From Paenibacillus profundus (GTDB lineage Bacteria; Bacillota; Bacilli; Paenibacillales; Paenibacillaceae), in NCBI RefSeq assembly GCF_021369635.1, contig NZ_JAJNBZ010000017.1, positions 1 through 64,000 of the forward strand: a stretch of 64,000 nt of DNA. Direction: 5' to 3'. The translations under genes and the position numbers were made by a program. Positions 15,577-23,495 of the stretch are shown in pieces. The notes beneath the pieces are model-generated. The model was not told where the DNA came from. It saw only the letters and a program-made list of their open reading frames with translations, and made no database searches. Numbering within the stretch: position 1 is the first letter of the stretch; every line of letters begins with the position of its first letter.

Positions 15577-16527
15577 ATGAAGGCGCTTGTCACCGGGATC
15601 TCCGGATTCGTCGGAAGTCATATGGCGGAATACTTGCTTGATAATAACGTGGAGGTCATCGGCACGATTCGCAATCGCAGCCGGATGGAGCATATTCTCC
15701 ATATTCAAGATCAGGTTCACCTTGTGGAGTGCGAGCTGCGCGATCCTTTCTCCGTCGAATCGCTCTTGACGCAGGAACGTCCCGATCTTATTTTTCATTT
15801 GGCCGCGCAAAGCTTCGTCCCTACGTCATGGAATTCTCCTGTCGACACCATCCACAACAATGTGGCCGGACAGTTAAATATTTTTGAAGCGGTGCGACGG
15901 CTGGATCTGGATTGCCGCATTCAAATCGCCTGTTCCAGTGAAGAATACGGCCATGTCGAGCCGGACGAAACGCCGATTCGGGAAGAAAATCCGCTACGCC
16001 CGTTAAGCCCCTACGCGGTGAGCAAAGCGGCACAGGACTACCTCGGTTACCAATATTTTAAAAGCTATGGCCTGCATGTCATCCGCACCCGGACCTTTAA
16101 CCACACCGGGCCACGCCGCGGGGAGCAATTCGTGACGTCCAACTTTGCCAAGCAGATTGCTGAAATCGAAAAAGGCATTCGCCATTCAAAAGTATCGGTC
16201 GGCAACTTGAATGCGAAGCGCGACTTCACCGATGTGCGCGATGTCGTTCGGGCTTATTGGCTCGCTCTGGAGCATGGCGAAGCGGGAGACTGCTACAATA
16301 TTGCATCGGGCTCCTGTGTCACAATCCGTGAAATGCTCGACATGCTGCTCTCCATGAGCACCGTCTCGATTGACATCGTACCAGACCCAAGCCGCATGCG
16401 TCCTTCGGATGTTGAAATATTGCTCGGCGACATGACCAAATTCTCGAATCAAACGGGCTGGAAGCCGGAGATTCCATTTGAGCAGACATTGCGAGATTTG
16501 CTCAACTACTGGCGCGAGCGTGTATAA
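15577..16527 (+). CDS. GDP-mannose 4,6-dehydratase-like SDR enzyme
   Basis: A 316-residue extended SDR protein from ATG 15577 (GAGGTGAG upstream; the longer frame is rejected). Seen motifs are TGISGFVGSH (NAD(P) binding, residues 6-15), AAQSFVPTSWNSP, a Ser-Glu-Glu-Tyr segment (121-124) and the catalytic Y146-x3-K150 in SPYAVSKAAQ. NHTGPRRGEQFVTSNFAKQIAEIE and the end GWKPEIPFEQTLRDLLNYWRERV are Gmd-like. The expected reaction is GDP-mannose to GDP-4-keto-6-deoxymannose. The related reductase Rmd is an alternative. It stands alone here, between the tail module and a methyltransferase gene, but would feed the glycan cluster at 49-64 kb. Confidence 0.8.
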   Translation: MKALVTGISGFVGSHMAEYLLDNNVEVIGTIRNRSRMEHILHIQDQVHLVECELRDPFSVESLLTQERPDLIFHLAAQSFVPTSWNSPVDTIHNNVAGQLNIFEAVRRLDLDCRIQIACSSEEYGHVEPDETPIREENPLRPLSPYAVSKAAQDYLGYQYFKSYGLHVIRTRTFNHTGPRRGEQFVTSNFAKQIAEIEKGIRHSKVSVGNLNAKRDFTDVRDVVRAYWLALEHGEAGDCYNIASGSCVTIREMLDMLLSMSTVSIDIVPDPSRMRPSDVEILLGDMTKFSNQTGWKPEIPFEQTLRDLLNYWRERV

Positions 16528-16552
16528 TCTTCTATCGCATGAGCGCATTCGT

Positions 16553-16607
16553 AAATAACGCGAAGAACCGCCTTCTAGTTACAGAAAGGCGGTTCTTCGC
16601 GTTATTT
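16553..16607. terminator. Strong bidirectional terminator
   Basis: A near-perfect inverted repeat of about 21 bp (AATAACGCGAAGAACCGCC with its complement) separates the Gmd-like gene and the convergent methyltransferase gene. A/T runs flank both sides. Confidence 0.9.
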
Positions 16608-16648
16608 ATTGTTTTAGCTAGTCGCTTAAAAATATATGGAGATAACTA

Positions 16649-17416
16649 TCATTTCCGTGCCTCAAACGTAAACGTTTGCTTTTCGTGATCAGGCTCTGCA
16701 CCGTACTGGTAATTTGCCGAGCAAACAATGTCTTTAAATCCGACACTCTCCAGCAGCAGCCTGAACTCCTCGATACCATACCAACGAAGAGCAAACCGTT
16801 GCAGCTCCGTCTGAAGCAAGTTCCCTTTTCGCCATTTTTCATATTTCAAGTAAGATACCCAATGCTGACGGAGAAAATCAACCTCGACCACTTTTTGCTC
16901 CATCGTAATCACATCACCGGAAGGCAGTTCATGGGTTGTCGTATACACGTTGCCGCATGCAAAATCCGTACCGGTATAATCAGGCAGAAAAATATCGACA
17001 ATAAAACGACCGCCTGGCACAAGATGTTCATACATGCATTTCATGGCGTTGATCGACTCTTCCCGCTTCTCGATGAGCAGAAAGCTGCCGGTAGGCATTA
17101 CGATCGCTTCATACTTATGAGGCAGGGAAAAATGCTGTAAGTTTCCTTCATATAATTCGGCGTTCAAGCTGCGTTCCGCCATTCGTGTGCGGCACACCGC
17201 CAGCATCTCTGGAGAATAATCGATGCCGTCCACCGTCATACCGGCTTCCAGCAACGGAATCAGCATGCGGCCGGTTCCAACCCCAGCCTCCAAAATGCGT
17301 CCACCGCAGGATTGCAACCGTTCGCGATAATATTCGATGTCCCCATTAATGGAATGTCCAACCGGCTTGGTGAACTCATACACTTCCGAATTAAGCGCTC
17401 CGTAATAGCTAAACAT
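16649..17416 (-). CDS. Class I SAM-dependent methyltransferase
   Basis: A 255-residue protein with CGGRILEAGVGTGRMLIPLLEAGMTVDGIDYSPEML (motif I and the acidic loop), YEAIVMPTGSFLLI (motif II region) and LVPGGRFIVDIFLP (motif III). This is the usual Methyltransf_25/11-type fold. The C-terminal part (YLKYEKWRKGNLLQTELQRFALRWYGIEEFRLLLESVGF) fits small-molecule methyltransferases. The substrate cannot be told. GGAGGG precedes ATG. It is a single gene in its direction. Confidence 0.88.
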   Translation of the reverse strand: MFSYYGALNSEVYEFTKPVGHSINGDIEYYRERLQSCGGRILEAGVGTGRMLIPLLEAGMTVDGIDYSPEMLAVCRTRMAERSLNAELYEGNLQHFSLPHKYEAIVMPTGSFLLIEKREESINAMKCMYEHLVPGGRFIVDIFLPDYTGTDFACGNVYTTTHELPSGDVITMEQKVVEVDFLRQHWVSYLKYEKWRKGNLLQTELQRFALRWYGIEEFRLLLESVGFKDIVCSANYQYGAEPDHEKQTFTFEARK

Positions 17417-17597
17417 ATTTTTTCCCTCCGTATTTGAGGAACGGAAGAAAGGTTATTTTAAGAACGTGGTCGTTCTCAACTCTTCCGCACCTTGAATAAA
17501 ATGTTCGCTTGCAAAGAGCTGACTGTCATCTGAATCACTCGCCTTCTATGGTAATATTTATAAGTATAATTGGTTGCGAGACAAATTACAATTGCGG

Positions 17598-18266
17598 TTA
17601 CGTTTCTATTTCTTTAATGATGAGTCCAAAAGTCCTTGATAATACAACCGCTTGCTCAGGGGAAATGATGCAGCCCTGCAGATCTTCCAGCGTTGCGCCC
17701 AGTCCATCAAAGGGGCAGCTGCTTATATCAATTCCTGCCAATTTTGTGCCAGACATTTGAGCCTGATCCAAATTCGATTCACATAACTCCACTTTCATTA
17801 ATTCCGATCTGTAAAAATCGGCGTTGCACAAAGACGTGTTTTCGAATTTCACCTGCTTGCAATTGGCAAAACGAAAAGTCGCAAAATCCGCATAGCAGTT
17901 ATGAAACAATACATTTCGCAAAGTCGATCCTAGCAAATTCAGCCCTAAAATTTTGCAGTCATTCATTTCCACTCTGTGCATGATTGCGTCACTTAAATCT
18001 ATATTAGATAAATCACATTTTTCAAAAATAACGTCCGTTAGTTCAAGCTTATGAAAGGTGATTTGGTCAAACGTTACATTTTTAAAAATGATTTGATCAA
18101 AGCAGACTTTTTCAGCTGTCTGGTTTTCAATCACTTCATTTTCAATAACCCTCAACTGAAAAACATCTTCGGTATAAATGTTTCTATCCGTAAAAGTAAA
18201 AGGCTCCATATCCTTAGGCATATTAGGCCGCAGTACATTTGCGTTTTTCCGATTCTTCTTATCCAT
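17598..18266 (-). CDS. Pentapeptide-repeat protein
   Basis: A 222-residue protein from ATG 18266 (AAGGAG upstream; an earlier ATG at 18290 lacks a site). From about residue 45 to 200 it has the A(D/N)LxX-type repeat pattern: VCFDQIIFKNVTFDQITFHKLEL, CDLSNIDLSDAIMHRVEMNDC, FATFRFANCKQVKFEN, CNADFYRSELMKVEL, SNLDQAQMSGTKLAGI. This gives a right-handed quadrilateral beta-helix. Some members of this family protect DNA gyrase (Qnr/MfpA), others have unknown roles. The sequence does not show a specific target. No operon partners. Confidence 0.88.
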   Translation of the reverse strand: MDKKNRKNANVLRPNMPKDMEPFTFTDRNIYTEDVFQLRVIENEVIENQTAEKVCFDQIIFKNVTFDQITFHKLELTDVIFEKCDLSNIDLSDAIMHRVEMNDCKILGLNLLGSTLRNVLFHNCYADFATFRFANCKQVKFENTSLCNADFYRSELMKVELCESNLDQAQMSGTKLAGIDISSCPFDGLGATLEDLQGCIISPEQAVVLSRTFGLIIKEIET

Positions 18267-18404
18267 GCGTGAATCTCCTTGTTTCATCATATTAATCTAT
18301 TATGTATTTCGATGTAACAACATTGAAAACCATATTGTTCATTCTAATCCTAGCACAAAAGAAGACTACCGATTAGCAAACTGACTGGGATTCTCTTTAT
18401 CCTC

Positions 18405-18880
18405 CCCTTTGCTCCATTCTCCCCTTCCATCAGAAGCCTCTCGCTCAGCGAACACTCCCGTTCACTACCATCATGATCGCCTCGCTCCATACTAAGATAC
18501 ACGAATCATCCCGCGCCTTTTCCTCAGCGTTATTTCTCCTGACTATATGGGAGATTGGACATAAGAGCCATACACAGAGGACCGTCAACATGTTCTCGTT
18601 TGAAAAAGGAAAAAGAGGCTATATCACCCCTTTGCCCCATTCTCCCCTTCCATCAGAAGACGACTCGCCCAATGAACCCACGTTCGCTGCCATCATGATC
18701 GCCCCGCTCCATACTAAGGTACATGAATCATCATGCGTCTTTTCCTCAGCGTTATTTCTCCTGACTATATGGGAGATTGGACATAAGAGCTTTTACACAG
18801 AGGACGGACAACATTTTCTCGTTTGAAAGGGAAGGGGTTGCTGCTATTTTCTGAATGTAGGGGAGAGTGGCGAAAAGGAG
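18405..18880. repeat. Intergenic element with inverted ends and an internal tandem duplication
   Basis: The left end (18405-18436, CCTTTGCTCCATTCTCCCC...) is the imperfect inverse of the right end (18849-18880, TTCTGAATGTAGGGGAGAG...). Inside, a block of about 220 bp occurs twice (from 18405 and from 18626), each copy carrying ATGGGAGATTGGACATAAGAGC and ACACAGAGGAC. Related single-block copies occur at 23134-23380 and, incomplete, at 42702-42872. No gene is seen. It has the shape of a non-autonomous mobile element or structured RNA. Confidence 0.65.
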
Positions 18881-19047
18881 CGAATAGCGTCCCTTATCAG
18901 GGAAGGGCAAAGTGATATCAAGGCAAAGCGTATGACATTTTCACCCTCAATTAAAGAACATCCTAATATATTAAAAAAGCCTTGGAACACCAAGGCTTAA
19001 AAGGGTAAAGGTTATGAAGAAAAAATTGGTCCTGACACAAGTTGCTC
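18881..19047. other. Intergenic stretch, no gene seen
   Basis: Short A/T-rich DNA between the inverted-end element and the tRNA-linked repeats. A small hairpin (AAGCCTTGG...CCAAGGCTT near 18976-18999) is present. Confidence 0.4.
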
Positions 19048-19474
19048 TTGGAGCGGGTGATGGGAATACTCAACATCTGATTCTAACTGAGCCTTCGGCT
19101 CAACTTAGAGGTAATGTTGACGCGCGTCCTACTTGGGATAATTCACCGAAGTATTCACGGACGGTTACTCAACATCTGATTCCAAATGAGCCTTCGGCTC
19201 AACTTAGAGGTAATGTTGACGAACGTCCTACTTGGGATGATTCACCGAAGTATTCACGGACGGTCGAACCCGTGGGTTCGCTTCCTAACACAAGATGTTA
19301 CTGGAGCGGGTGATGGGAATACTCAACATCTGATTCCAAATGAGCCTTCGGCTCAACTTAGAGGTAATGTTGACGCGCGTCCTACTTGGGATAATTCACC
19401 GAAGTATTCACGGACGGTCGAACCCGTGGGTTCGCTTCCTAACACAAGATGTTACTGGAGCGGGTGATGGGAAT
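19048..19474. repeat. Tandem repeats carrying copies of the tRNA-Gly 3' end
   Basis: A block starting ACTCAACATCTGATTC, with the hairpin GAGCCTTCGGCTC and ending CACGGACGGT, occurs three times (from 19068, 19167 and 19321). The last two copies are part of a 154-bp unit (19167-19320 and 19321-19474), each ending TGGAGCGGGTGATGGGAAT. These 19 bases are identical to the complement of the 3' end of the adjacent tRNA-Gly. A further copy of the same 19 bases is at 19048-19066. Long open frames across this region are repeat artefacts. Confidence 0.8.
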
Positions 19475-19529
19475 CGAACCCACGCTGTTAGCTTGGGAAG
19501 CTAAAGTTCTACCATTGAACTACACCCGC
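19456..19529 (-). tRNA. tRNA-Gly (anticodon CCC)
   Basis: The minus strand reads GCGGGTG (acceptor), D-arm GTTC-AATGGTA-GAAC, anticodon stem TTAGC/GCTAA with loop TTCCCAA, T-arm TGGG-TTCGATT-CCCA, acceptor CACCCGC and an encoded TCCA end. It has 74 nt with CCA. It is downstream of tRNA-Pro on the same strand, with a hairpin between them. Confidence 0.95.
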
Positions 19530-19535
19530 AAAGTA

Positions 19536-19578
19536 CAAAAACACACTCAAGCTAAGAACATCCCAGACTGGAGTGTGT
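19536..19578 (-). terminator. Hairpin with T-run between the two tRNA genes
   Basis: ACACACTC (minus strand) pairs with GAGTGTGT and is followed by TTTTTGT. It lies between tRNA-Pro and tRNA-Gly in the direction of transcription, so the two tRNAs may be separate units. Confidence 0.55.
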
Positions 19579-19595
19579 GACAAGTTAGAAATTGA

Positions 19596-19672
19596 TGGTC
19601 GGGACGACACGATTTGAACATGCGACCCCTTGGTCCCAAACCAAGTGCTCTACCAAGCTGAGCTACGTCCCG
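19596..19672 (-). tRNA. tRNA-Pro (anticodon TGG)
   Basis: The minus strand reads CGGGACG, D-arm GCTC-AGCTTGGTA-GAGC, anticodon stem CTTGG/CCAAG with loop TTTGGGA, variable loop, T-stem with TTCAAAT and an encoded ACCA end. It has 77 nt. Confidence 0.96.
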
Positions 19673-19781
19673 ACAGGCGTTAAGATGTCAACAACTAGTG
19701 ACAACAATGAATATATCATATTTCACGCCGTTAAGCAAGCGATTTATTGCAATATTTATTGCAGCGCCCGATCGTCCCCGC

Positions 19782-20444
19782 TTAATTATCCACGAGTCCG
19801 TGCTCCAGCGCGTAACGCGTCAATTGGACTCGATTTTCGAGATGAAGCTTTTGCAATATGTTCTTCAAGTGATTTTTCACCGTATGCTCAGACAGTGAAA
19901 ATTGCGCAGCAATCTCTTTGTTGGATTCGCCCTTGGCTACTCGCTCTAATATTTCACGCTCGCGCGATGTAAGCGGCGTCGCGGCCGGAGGCTTATTCGG
20001 CCCTTTGGACGAGAACTCCTGCAATATGCGGAAGGCAAGCTCCTTCGACATCGGTGCCTCATCTATCGCAATTGCGCGCAAATATTCGTGCCAAGCGGAA
20101 GGCTGCAAGTTTTTGAGCAGATATCCCTGCGCGCCTTTTTTCAACGCTTCGAATAAATGAGTGATATCGTCAGATACGGTCACCATCACGATTTTCACAT
20201 ACGGAAATCGCTCTTTAATGCGTTTAGTCGCTTCAAGTCCGCCCATCACCGGCATCGAGATGTCCATCAAAATCATATCTGGCATTACCGTTTCCGTCAT
20301 AGCGAGCGCCTCTTCGCCATTTACCGCTTCTCCAACGATAACAAAGGAAGGATCGATGGACAGAATGTCCCGCATTCCTTCACGGGCGTGCGCATGATCG
20401 TCTGCAATAAGTACGCGAAATGCGTTCTCCGGTATCGAATTCAT
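19782..20444 (-). CDS. NarL/LuxR-family response regulator
   Basis: A 220-residue protein. ATG 20444 has AAAGGAGG upstream; the longer frame is rejected. The receiver domain holds the acidic pocket (ADDH, residues 14-17) and phospho-acceptor D61 (ILMDISMP). A LuxR-type DNA-binding domain is at the end (PLTSREREILERVAKGESNKEIAAQFSLSEHTVKNHLKNILQKL). It is 23 bases downstream of its cognate histidine kinase gene on the same strand. The pair is like the DegU/YhcZ class. The target genes are unknown. Confidence 0.93.
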   Translation of the reverse strand: MNSIPENAFRVLIADDHAHAREGMRDILSIDPSFVIVGEAVNGEEALAMTETVMPDMILMDISMPVMGGLEATKRIKERFPYVKIVMVTVSDDITHLFEALKKGAQGYLLKNLQPSAWHEYLRAIAIDEAPMSKELAFRILQEFSSKGPNKPPAATPLTSREREILERVAKGESNKEIAAQFSLSEHTVKNHLKNILQKLHLENRVQLTRYALEHGLVDN

Positions 20445-20467
20445 GGTTAAAACCTCCTTTTTATTCG

Positions 20468-21304
20468 TCACGATTCTAGTCGTTCTTCTTTGCATACGCG
20501 CAGCACCGTTCCCTGCGCCACACGCTCCACATGCAAGCTCCAGCCCATATTGCGGGCACGGTCCCGCAGCATTTTCAAGCCGAACTTACCCGACTCCGCG
20601 AACGGATCACTCTTGAAGCCCGCCCCGTCATCCCGGACTTCACAATAGAAACCGCCGGGTATCCGTTTCCCTATGACCTGCACCGTCTTCGCATCCGCGT
20701 GCTTGCGCACGTTCGTCAGCGCTTCCCGAACACAGGAGAACAGCGCGATCTTTTCCTTTATCGAGAGTGCTTCCTCCGGTAAATCCCATTGCACTTCGAC
20801 CTGCCACTCCGTGTCCTTCTTGCTGTCTTCAATCATGTGCATCAATTGCAAAGACCATGAGAAATCCGCTTCTTTGGGTGCCGTTCTTAGGTTGGCAATC
20901 GCTTGACGAACATCGTCATAGACATGCCGCACCGTCTGGCGCAGCTTGTCCAGCTGCTCCTGCTTCTCTTCCGCAGACGCGGCCTCCAGCCGATCGATTT
21001 TGACAGATAACATGAACAACGATTGCGAGATTCCATCATGAAGTTCCTGTGCCAAGCGCTCCCGTTCTTCAAGCGCTGCCTTGGTCTGCTGCTCCCGGCG
21101 CAACGTCGCCTGCGTATCGTCCAGCAGCTTGAACAATCTGGTCAACAGCGTGGCAGACACGATAAAGACGATGACGGGAGCGAGAATATTGCCCATATCC
21201 ATCGACAAATAGGGCAACAAGAAAGAGTGACGAACATACTCCCATAAGCCGATCGTAATCGTCGGTATCCATAAGATGAGGCGTTTAATCATTTTGTCGC
21301 TCAC
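20468..21304 (-). CDS. Sensor histidine kinase (HisKA_3 type)
   Basis: A 278-residue protein starting at GTG 21304 (GGAGGG seven bases upstream). Two N-terminal hydrophobic segments (residues 8-30 and 38-56) are followed by a dimerisation domain with phospho-acceptor H89 in RERLAQELHDGISQSLF. The ATPase domain has REALTNVRKHADA (N box) and VRDDGAGF (G1). This is the short intramembrane-sensing NarL-type kinase layout. It is the first gene of the two-gene operon with the response regulator. Its small extracellular part suggests membrane or envelope sensing, as for LiaS-like kinases (inference). Confidence 0.92.
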   Translation of the reverse strand: MSDKMIKRLILWIPTITIGLWEYVRHSFLLPYLSMDMGNILAPVIVFIVSATLLTRLFKLLDDTQATLRREQQTKAALEERERLAQELHDGISQSLFMLSVKIDRLEAASAEEKQEQLDKLRQTVRHVYDDVRQAIANLRTAPKEADFSWSLQLMHMIEDSKKDTEWQVEVQWDLPEEALSIKEKIALFSCVREALTNVRKHADAKTVQVIGKRIPGGFYCEVRDDGAGFKSDPFAESGKFGLKMLRDRARNMGWSLHVERVAQGTVLRVCKEERLES

Positions 21305-21330
21305 GGCGCTTCCCTCCTAGCCCAAACATA

Positions 21331-21369
21331 AAAAGCATGAGGCACATCCTAAGAAGGACCGTCATGCTT
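21331..21369 (-). terminator. Terminator of the LacI-family gene
   Basis: On the minus strand AGCATGA and TCATGCT pair around a loop and are followed by TTTTTATG. It lies just after the LacI gene and before the kinase operon. Confidence 0.8.
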
Positions 21370-21412
21370 CAGTGAAGTTGCCGACATGATGCTATATCCG
21401 CATCCATAATGA

Positions 21413-22408
21413 CTACTGCGGTGGGGCCGTGGACTCTCGCACTATAATTTCTGGATTAAGCTTCAACGTGGTGCTGCGTTTGTTCACGCCGTTAATTTGC
21501 TTCATCAGCACATCGACCGCCATTTTACCCATTTGAACAGCTGGCTGGCGAATGGTCGTCAATCTTGGCCTCAGCTCGGAAGCAAGTGACTGATCGTCAT
21601 AGCCAATGACCGACACGTCATCCGGAATCCGACAACCCGCTTGCCGCAGTGCATTTATGGCGCCAATCGCGGTGAAATCATCGGCTGCGAACAGACCCGT
21701 CGGCATTTGCCCTTGCGCTAACCATTTCTGGACGATGTCGTACCCGGATTGAATGGTGAATTCCCCTGGCTCGATGGAGAACGGCTCCAGCCCCTCCTCT
21801 TTCATCGCCTGCATGAAACCCCTTTCACGTTCGATTGCACTCAGGAAATATTGCGGTCCTTGAATATGGGCAATCGAGCGGTGCCCCAGATCAATAAGAT
21901 GCTTCGCCGCTTCATATCCGCCCTTGAAGTTGTCGACTGTCACACTGGACACCGCCGGATGATTCTTTTGGTTGTCGATGAGCACGAATGGAATTTTTCG
22001 TTTCTTCAATTCCATTACATAAGGCTCCTCATCAACGGCTGCTAATATGAGCAGGCCGTCTACGCGATCCTCTTGAATGAGATAACTCCCCGCCCCCTCT
22101 TCCAAGGGATGGTTCGCTACAGACAAGGCCAAATAGTATCCATGATCTCTTAAAAGAACCGACACTGTCTGCACGATATTGTCTAAATATGAATCCTGTA
22201 GCGTGGTTACAATCATGCCGATTACGCCCGTTTTTCCTTTCGCTAAGCTGCGTGCCGCCGCATTGGGATGATAGTCCAGTTCTTTCATCGCCTGCAATAC
22301 CTTTTGACGATTTTTTTCTCGAACGGTACTGGCGTTGTTCAAGACACGGGATACCGTCACAACGGACAAGCCAGCTTTTTTGGCCACATCAAAAATACTG
22401 ACTTTCAT
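21413..22408 (-). CDS. LacI-family transcriptional regulator
   Basis: A 331-residue protein. The N-terminal helix-turn-helix is VSIFDVAKKAGLSVVTVSRVLNNASTVREKNR with the hinge YHPNAAARSLAKGKTGVIG. A periplasmic-binding-like core follows with VDGLLILAAVDE, PFVLIDNQ, ERERGFMQAM and GYDDQSLASELRPRLTTIRQPA. GAGGAG lies before ATG. No sugar operon is next to it, so the effector and targets are unknown. It is a single gene with its own terminator. Confidence 0.93.
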   Translation of the reverse strand: MKVSIFDVAKKAGLSVVTVSRVLNNASTVREKNRQKVLQAMKELDYHPNAAARSLAKGKTGVIGMIVTTLQDSYLDNIVQTVSVLLRDHGYYLALSVANHPLEEGAGSYLIQEDRVDGLLILAAVDEEPYVMELKKRKIPFVLIDNQKNHPAVSSVTVDNFKGGYEAAKHLIDLGHRSIAHIQGPQYFLSAIERERGFMQAMKEEGLEPFSIEPGEFTIQSGYDIVQKWLAQGQMPTGLFAADDFTAIGAINALRQAGCRIPDDVSVIGYDDQSLASELRPRLTTIRQPAVQMGKMAVDVLMKQINGVNKRSTTLKLNPEIIVRESTAPPQ

Positions 22409-22742
22409 AGCCTTCTCTCCTCATAGCTTCATCGTATTGGACAGGCTTGCAACATCTAGTATAAATAATAACCAATTTAAAGCGTTATTCCAATAAAATA
22501 TCCTCTTATTTTGAATATACTTTTTCTTTTCTGAATAAGTATGCTCAGACAATATAAGCTGTGCCGTTCTGCCAGCTGTCGAGAAATCCTGAAACGAAAT
22601 GAAATGGCTTCCGTATGATTATAAAAACAGGACCCGCAGGACACCCTTAAATTGTGTGTTCTAAAAGGTAGCTGGGATATATCGTGATCAACAAGGGACT
22701 TTTTGAACGACCTCTTAAAAGGGAAAAGGAGATGATCGTTTC
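22409..22742. other. Intergenic stretch before the broken YbjQ-like gene
   Basis: A/T-rich DNA with no complete gene. It holds the LacI gene promoter region and, near 22695-22720, GGGACTTTTTGAACGACCTC, a string that also resembles DNA next to mobile elements (uncertain). Confidence 0.3.
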
Positions 22743-22968
22743 ATGATCGTAGTAACAACAGAGCGAATTGCTAATTACGAAGTGACCGAAGTAATGGGCA
22801 CCGCCTTTGAAGCGGTATAAGCAATACGATAATCCACTGGATGCGATCGGCGTGAACGGTGATTTCGTTCCGACAAAAGAAATATTCATCGACCCTCGCG
22901 ACGGGTTCAAATATCAAGTGTACTACAACCCCAAGTCGGGGGAGCGCAAATATGTGCGCATGACATAA
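22743..22968 (+). pseudogene. Frameshifted YbjQ-like start joined to another short frame
   Basis: From ATG 22743 (AAAGGAG upstream) 25 codons read MIVVTTERIANYEVTEVMG and stop at 22818. This looks like the N-terminus of the YbjQ/heavy-metal-binding family (normally about 105 residues). A second frame, shifted by +1 and open from TTG 22807 to a stop at 22966, continues KRYKQYDNPLDAIGVNGDF and FVPTKEIFIDPRDGFKYQ and on (53 codons); it does not look like YbjQ. A hairpin terminator follows. It may be a chimeric remnant or a frameshifted small gene. Confidence 0.5.
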
Positions 22969-22987
22969 TGATATCTAATACGGAAGA

Positions 22988-23021
22988 GCGCCGCACCTAT
23001 ATCAATAGGAGCTGCGCTTTT
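22988..23021 (+). terminator. Terminator after the broken small gene
   Basis: GCGC...CCTAT pairs with ATAGG...GCGC, followed by TTTTC. It lies 20 bases after the stop at 22968. Confidence 0.65.
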
Positions 23022-23133
23022 CTCACATTCCACAGTCTTGATGGGATAACATCTATCGAAGCCTGTGGTAAGATGAGCGACCGTGCTTAGAGGTGGGTAT
23101 TAGCGTGATCAGATTGCTGGTTACTCGCTTACC

Positions 23134-23380
23134 TTCCCCTTTGCTTCATTCTCCCCATCCATCAGGAGACGGTACGCTCAAGCACGACGCAACTGCCATC
23201 ACGATCGGCTGCTTCATGCCATAGTATACGACATGGCATATGCCTTCCCCATTGATGTTATCCTTCCTGAGCTTATGGGAGAATGGATATAAGGACCATT
23301 ACACGGATGCCCGACGATATACTCTCGTTTGAAAGACAAGCAAGGGTCCATTCTGAATGAAGGGGAGAGTGGAGCAATGG
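23134..23380. repeat. Second copy of the inverted-end intergenic element (single block)
   Basis: The left end CCCTTTGCTTCATTCTCCCC (from about 23137) is the imperfect inverse of the right end TTCTGAATGAAGGGGAGAG (from about 23351). The interior carries TTATGGGAGAATGGATATAAGGA and ACACGGATG, matching the block seen twice at 18405-18880. This copy is about 250 bp and has one block only. No gene is seen in 22969-23495; the 89-codon minus frame here is a chance frame. Confidence 0.65.
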
Positions 23381-23434
23381 ATAGAACCAGCACACCTTCT
23401 CCGGGAAGGCTCACATTCAACAGCCTTAAATACA

Positions 23435-23480
23435 AAGCGACCGCCCTCTCTCCGGTACCGGAGCAGCAGGGCGGTCGCTT
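23435..23480 (-). terminator. Terminator of the aldolase-family gene
   Basis: AAGCGACCGCCCT and its complement flank a short loop that itself holds CTCCGGTACCGGAG. On the minus strand it follows the aldolase gene and is followed by TTTGTATTT. Confidence 0.85.
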
Positions 23481-23495
23481 CATTAGGTTACGTTA

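Noticed and set aside
19014-19467. Overlapping open frames of 93-99 codons with repeated peptide units
   Set aside because: They are produced by the tandem DNA repeat and tRNA-Gly-derived sequence; no ribosome site and no conserved start.
19068-19474. Possible CRISPR array
   Set aside because: Repeats are about 100-154 bp, only two or three copies, with no unique spacers and no cas genes.
22647-22910. 87-codon minus-strand frame
   Set aside because: It runs against the YbjQ-like remnant and has no start site.
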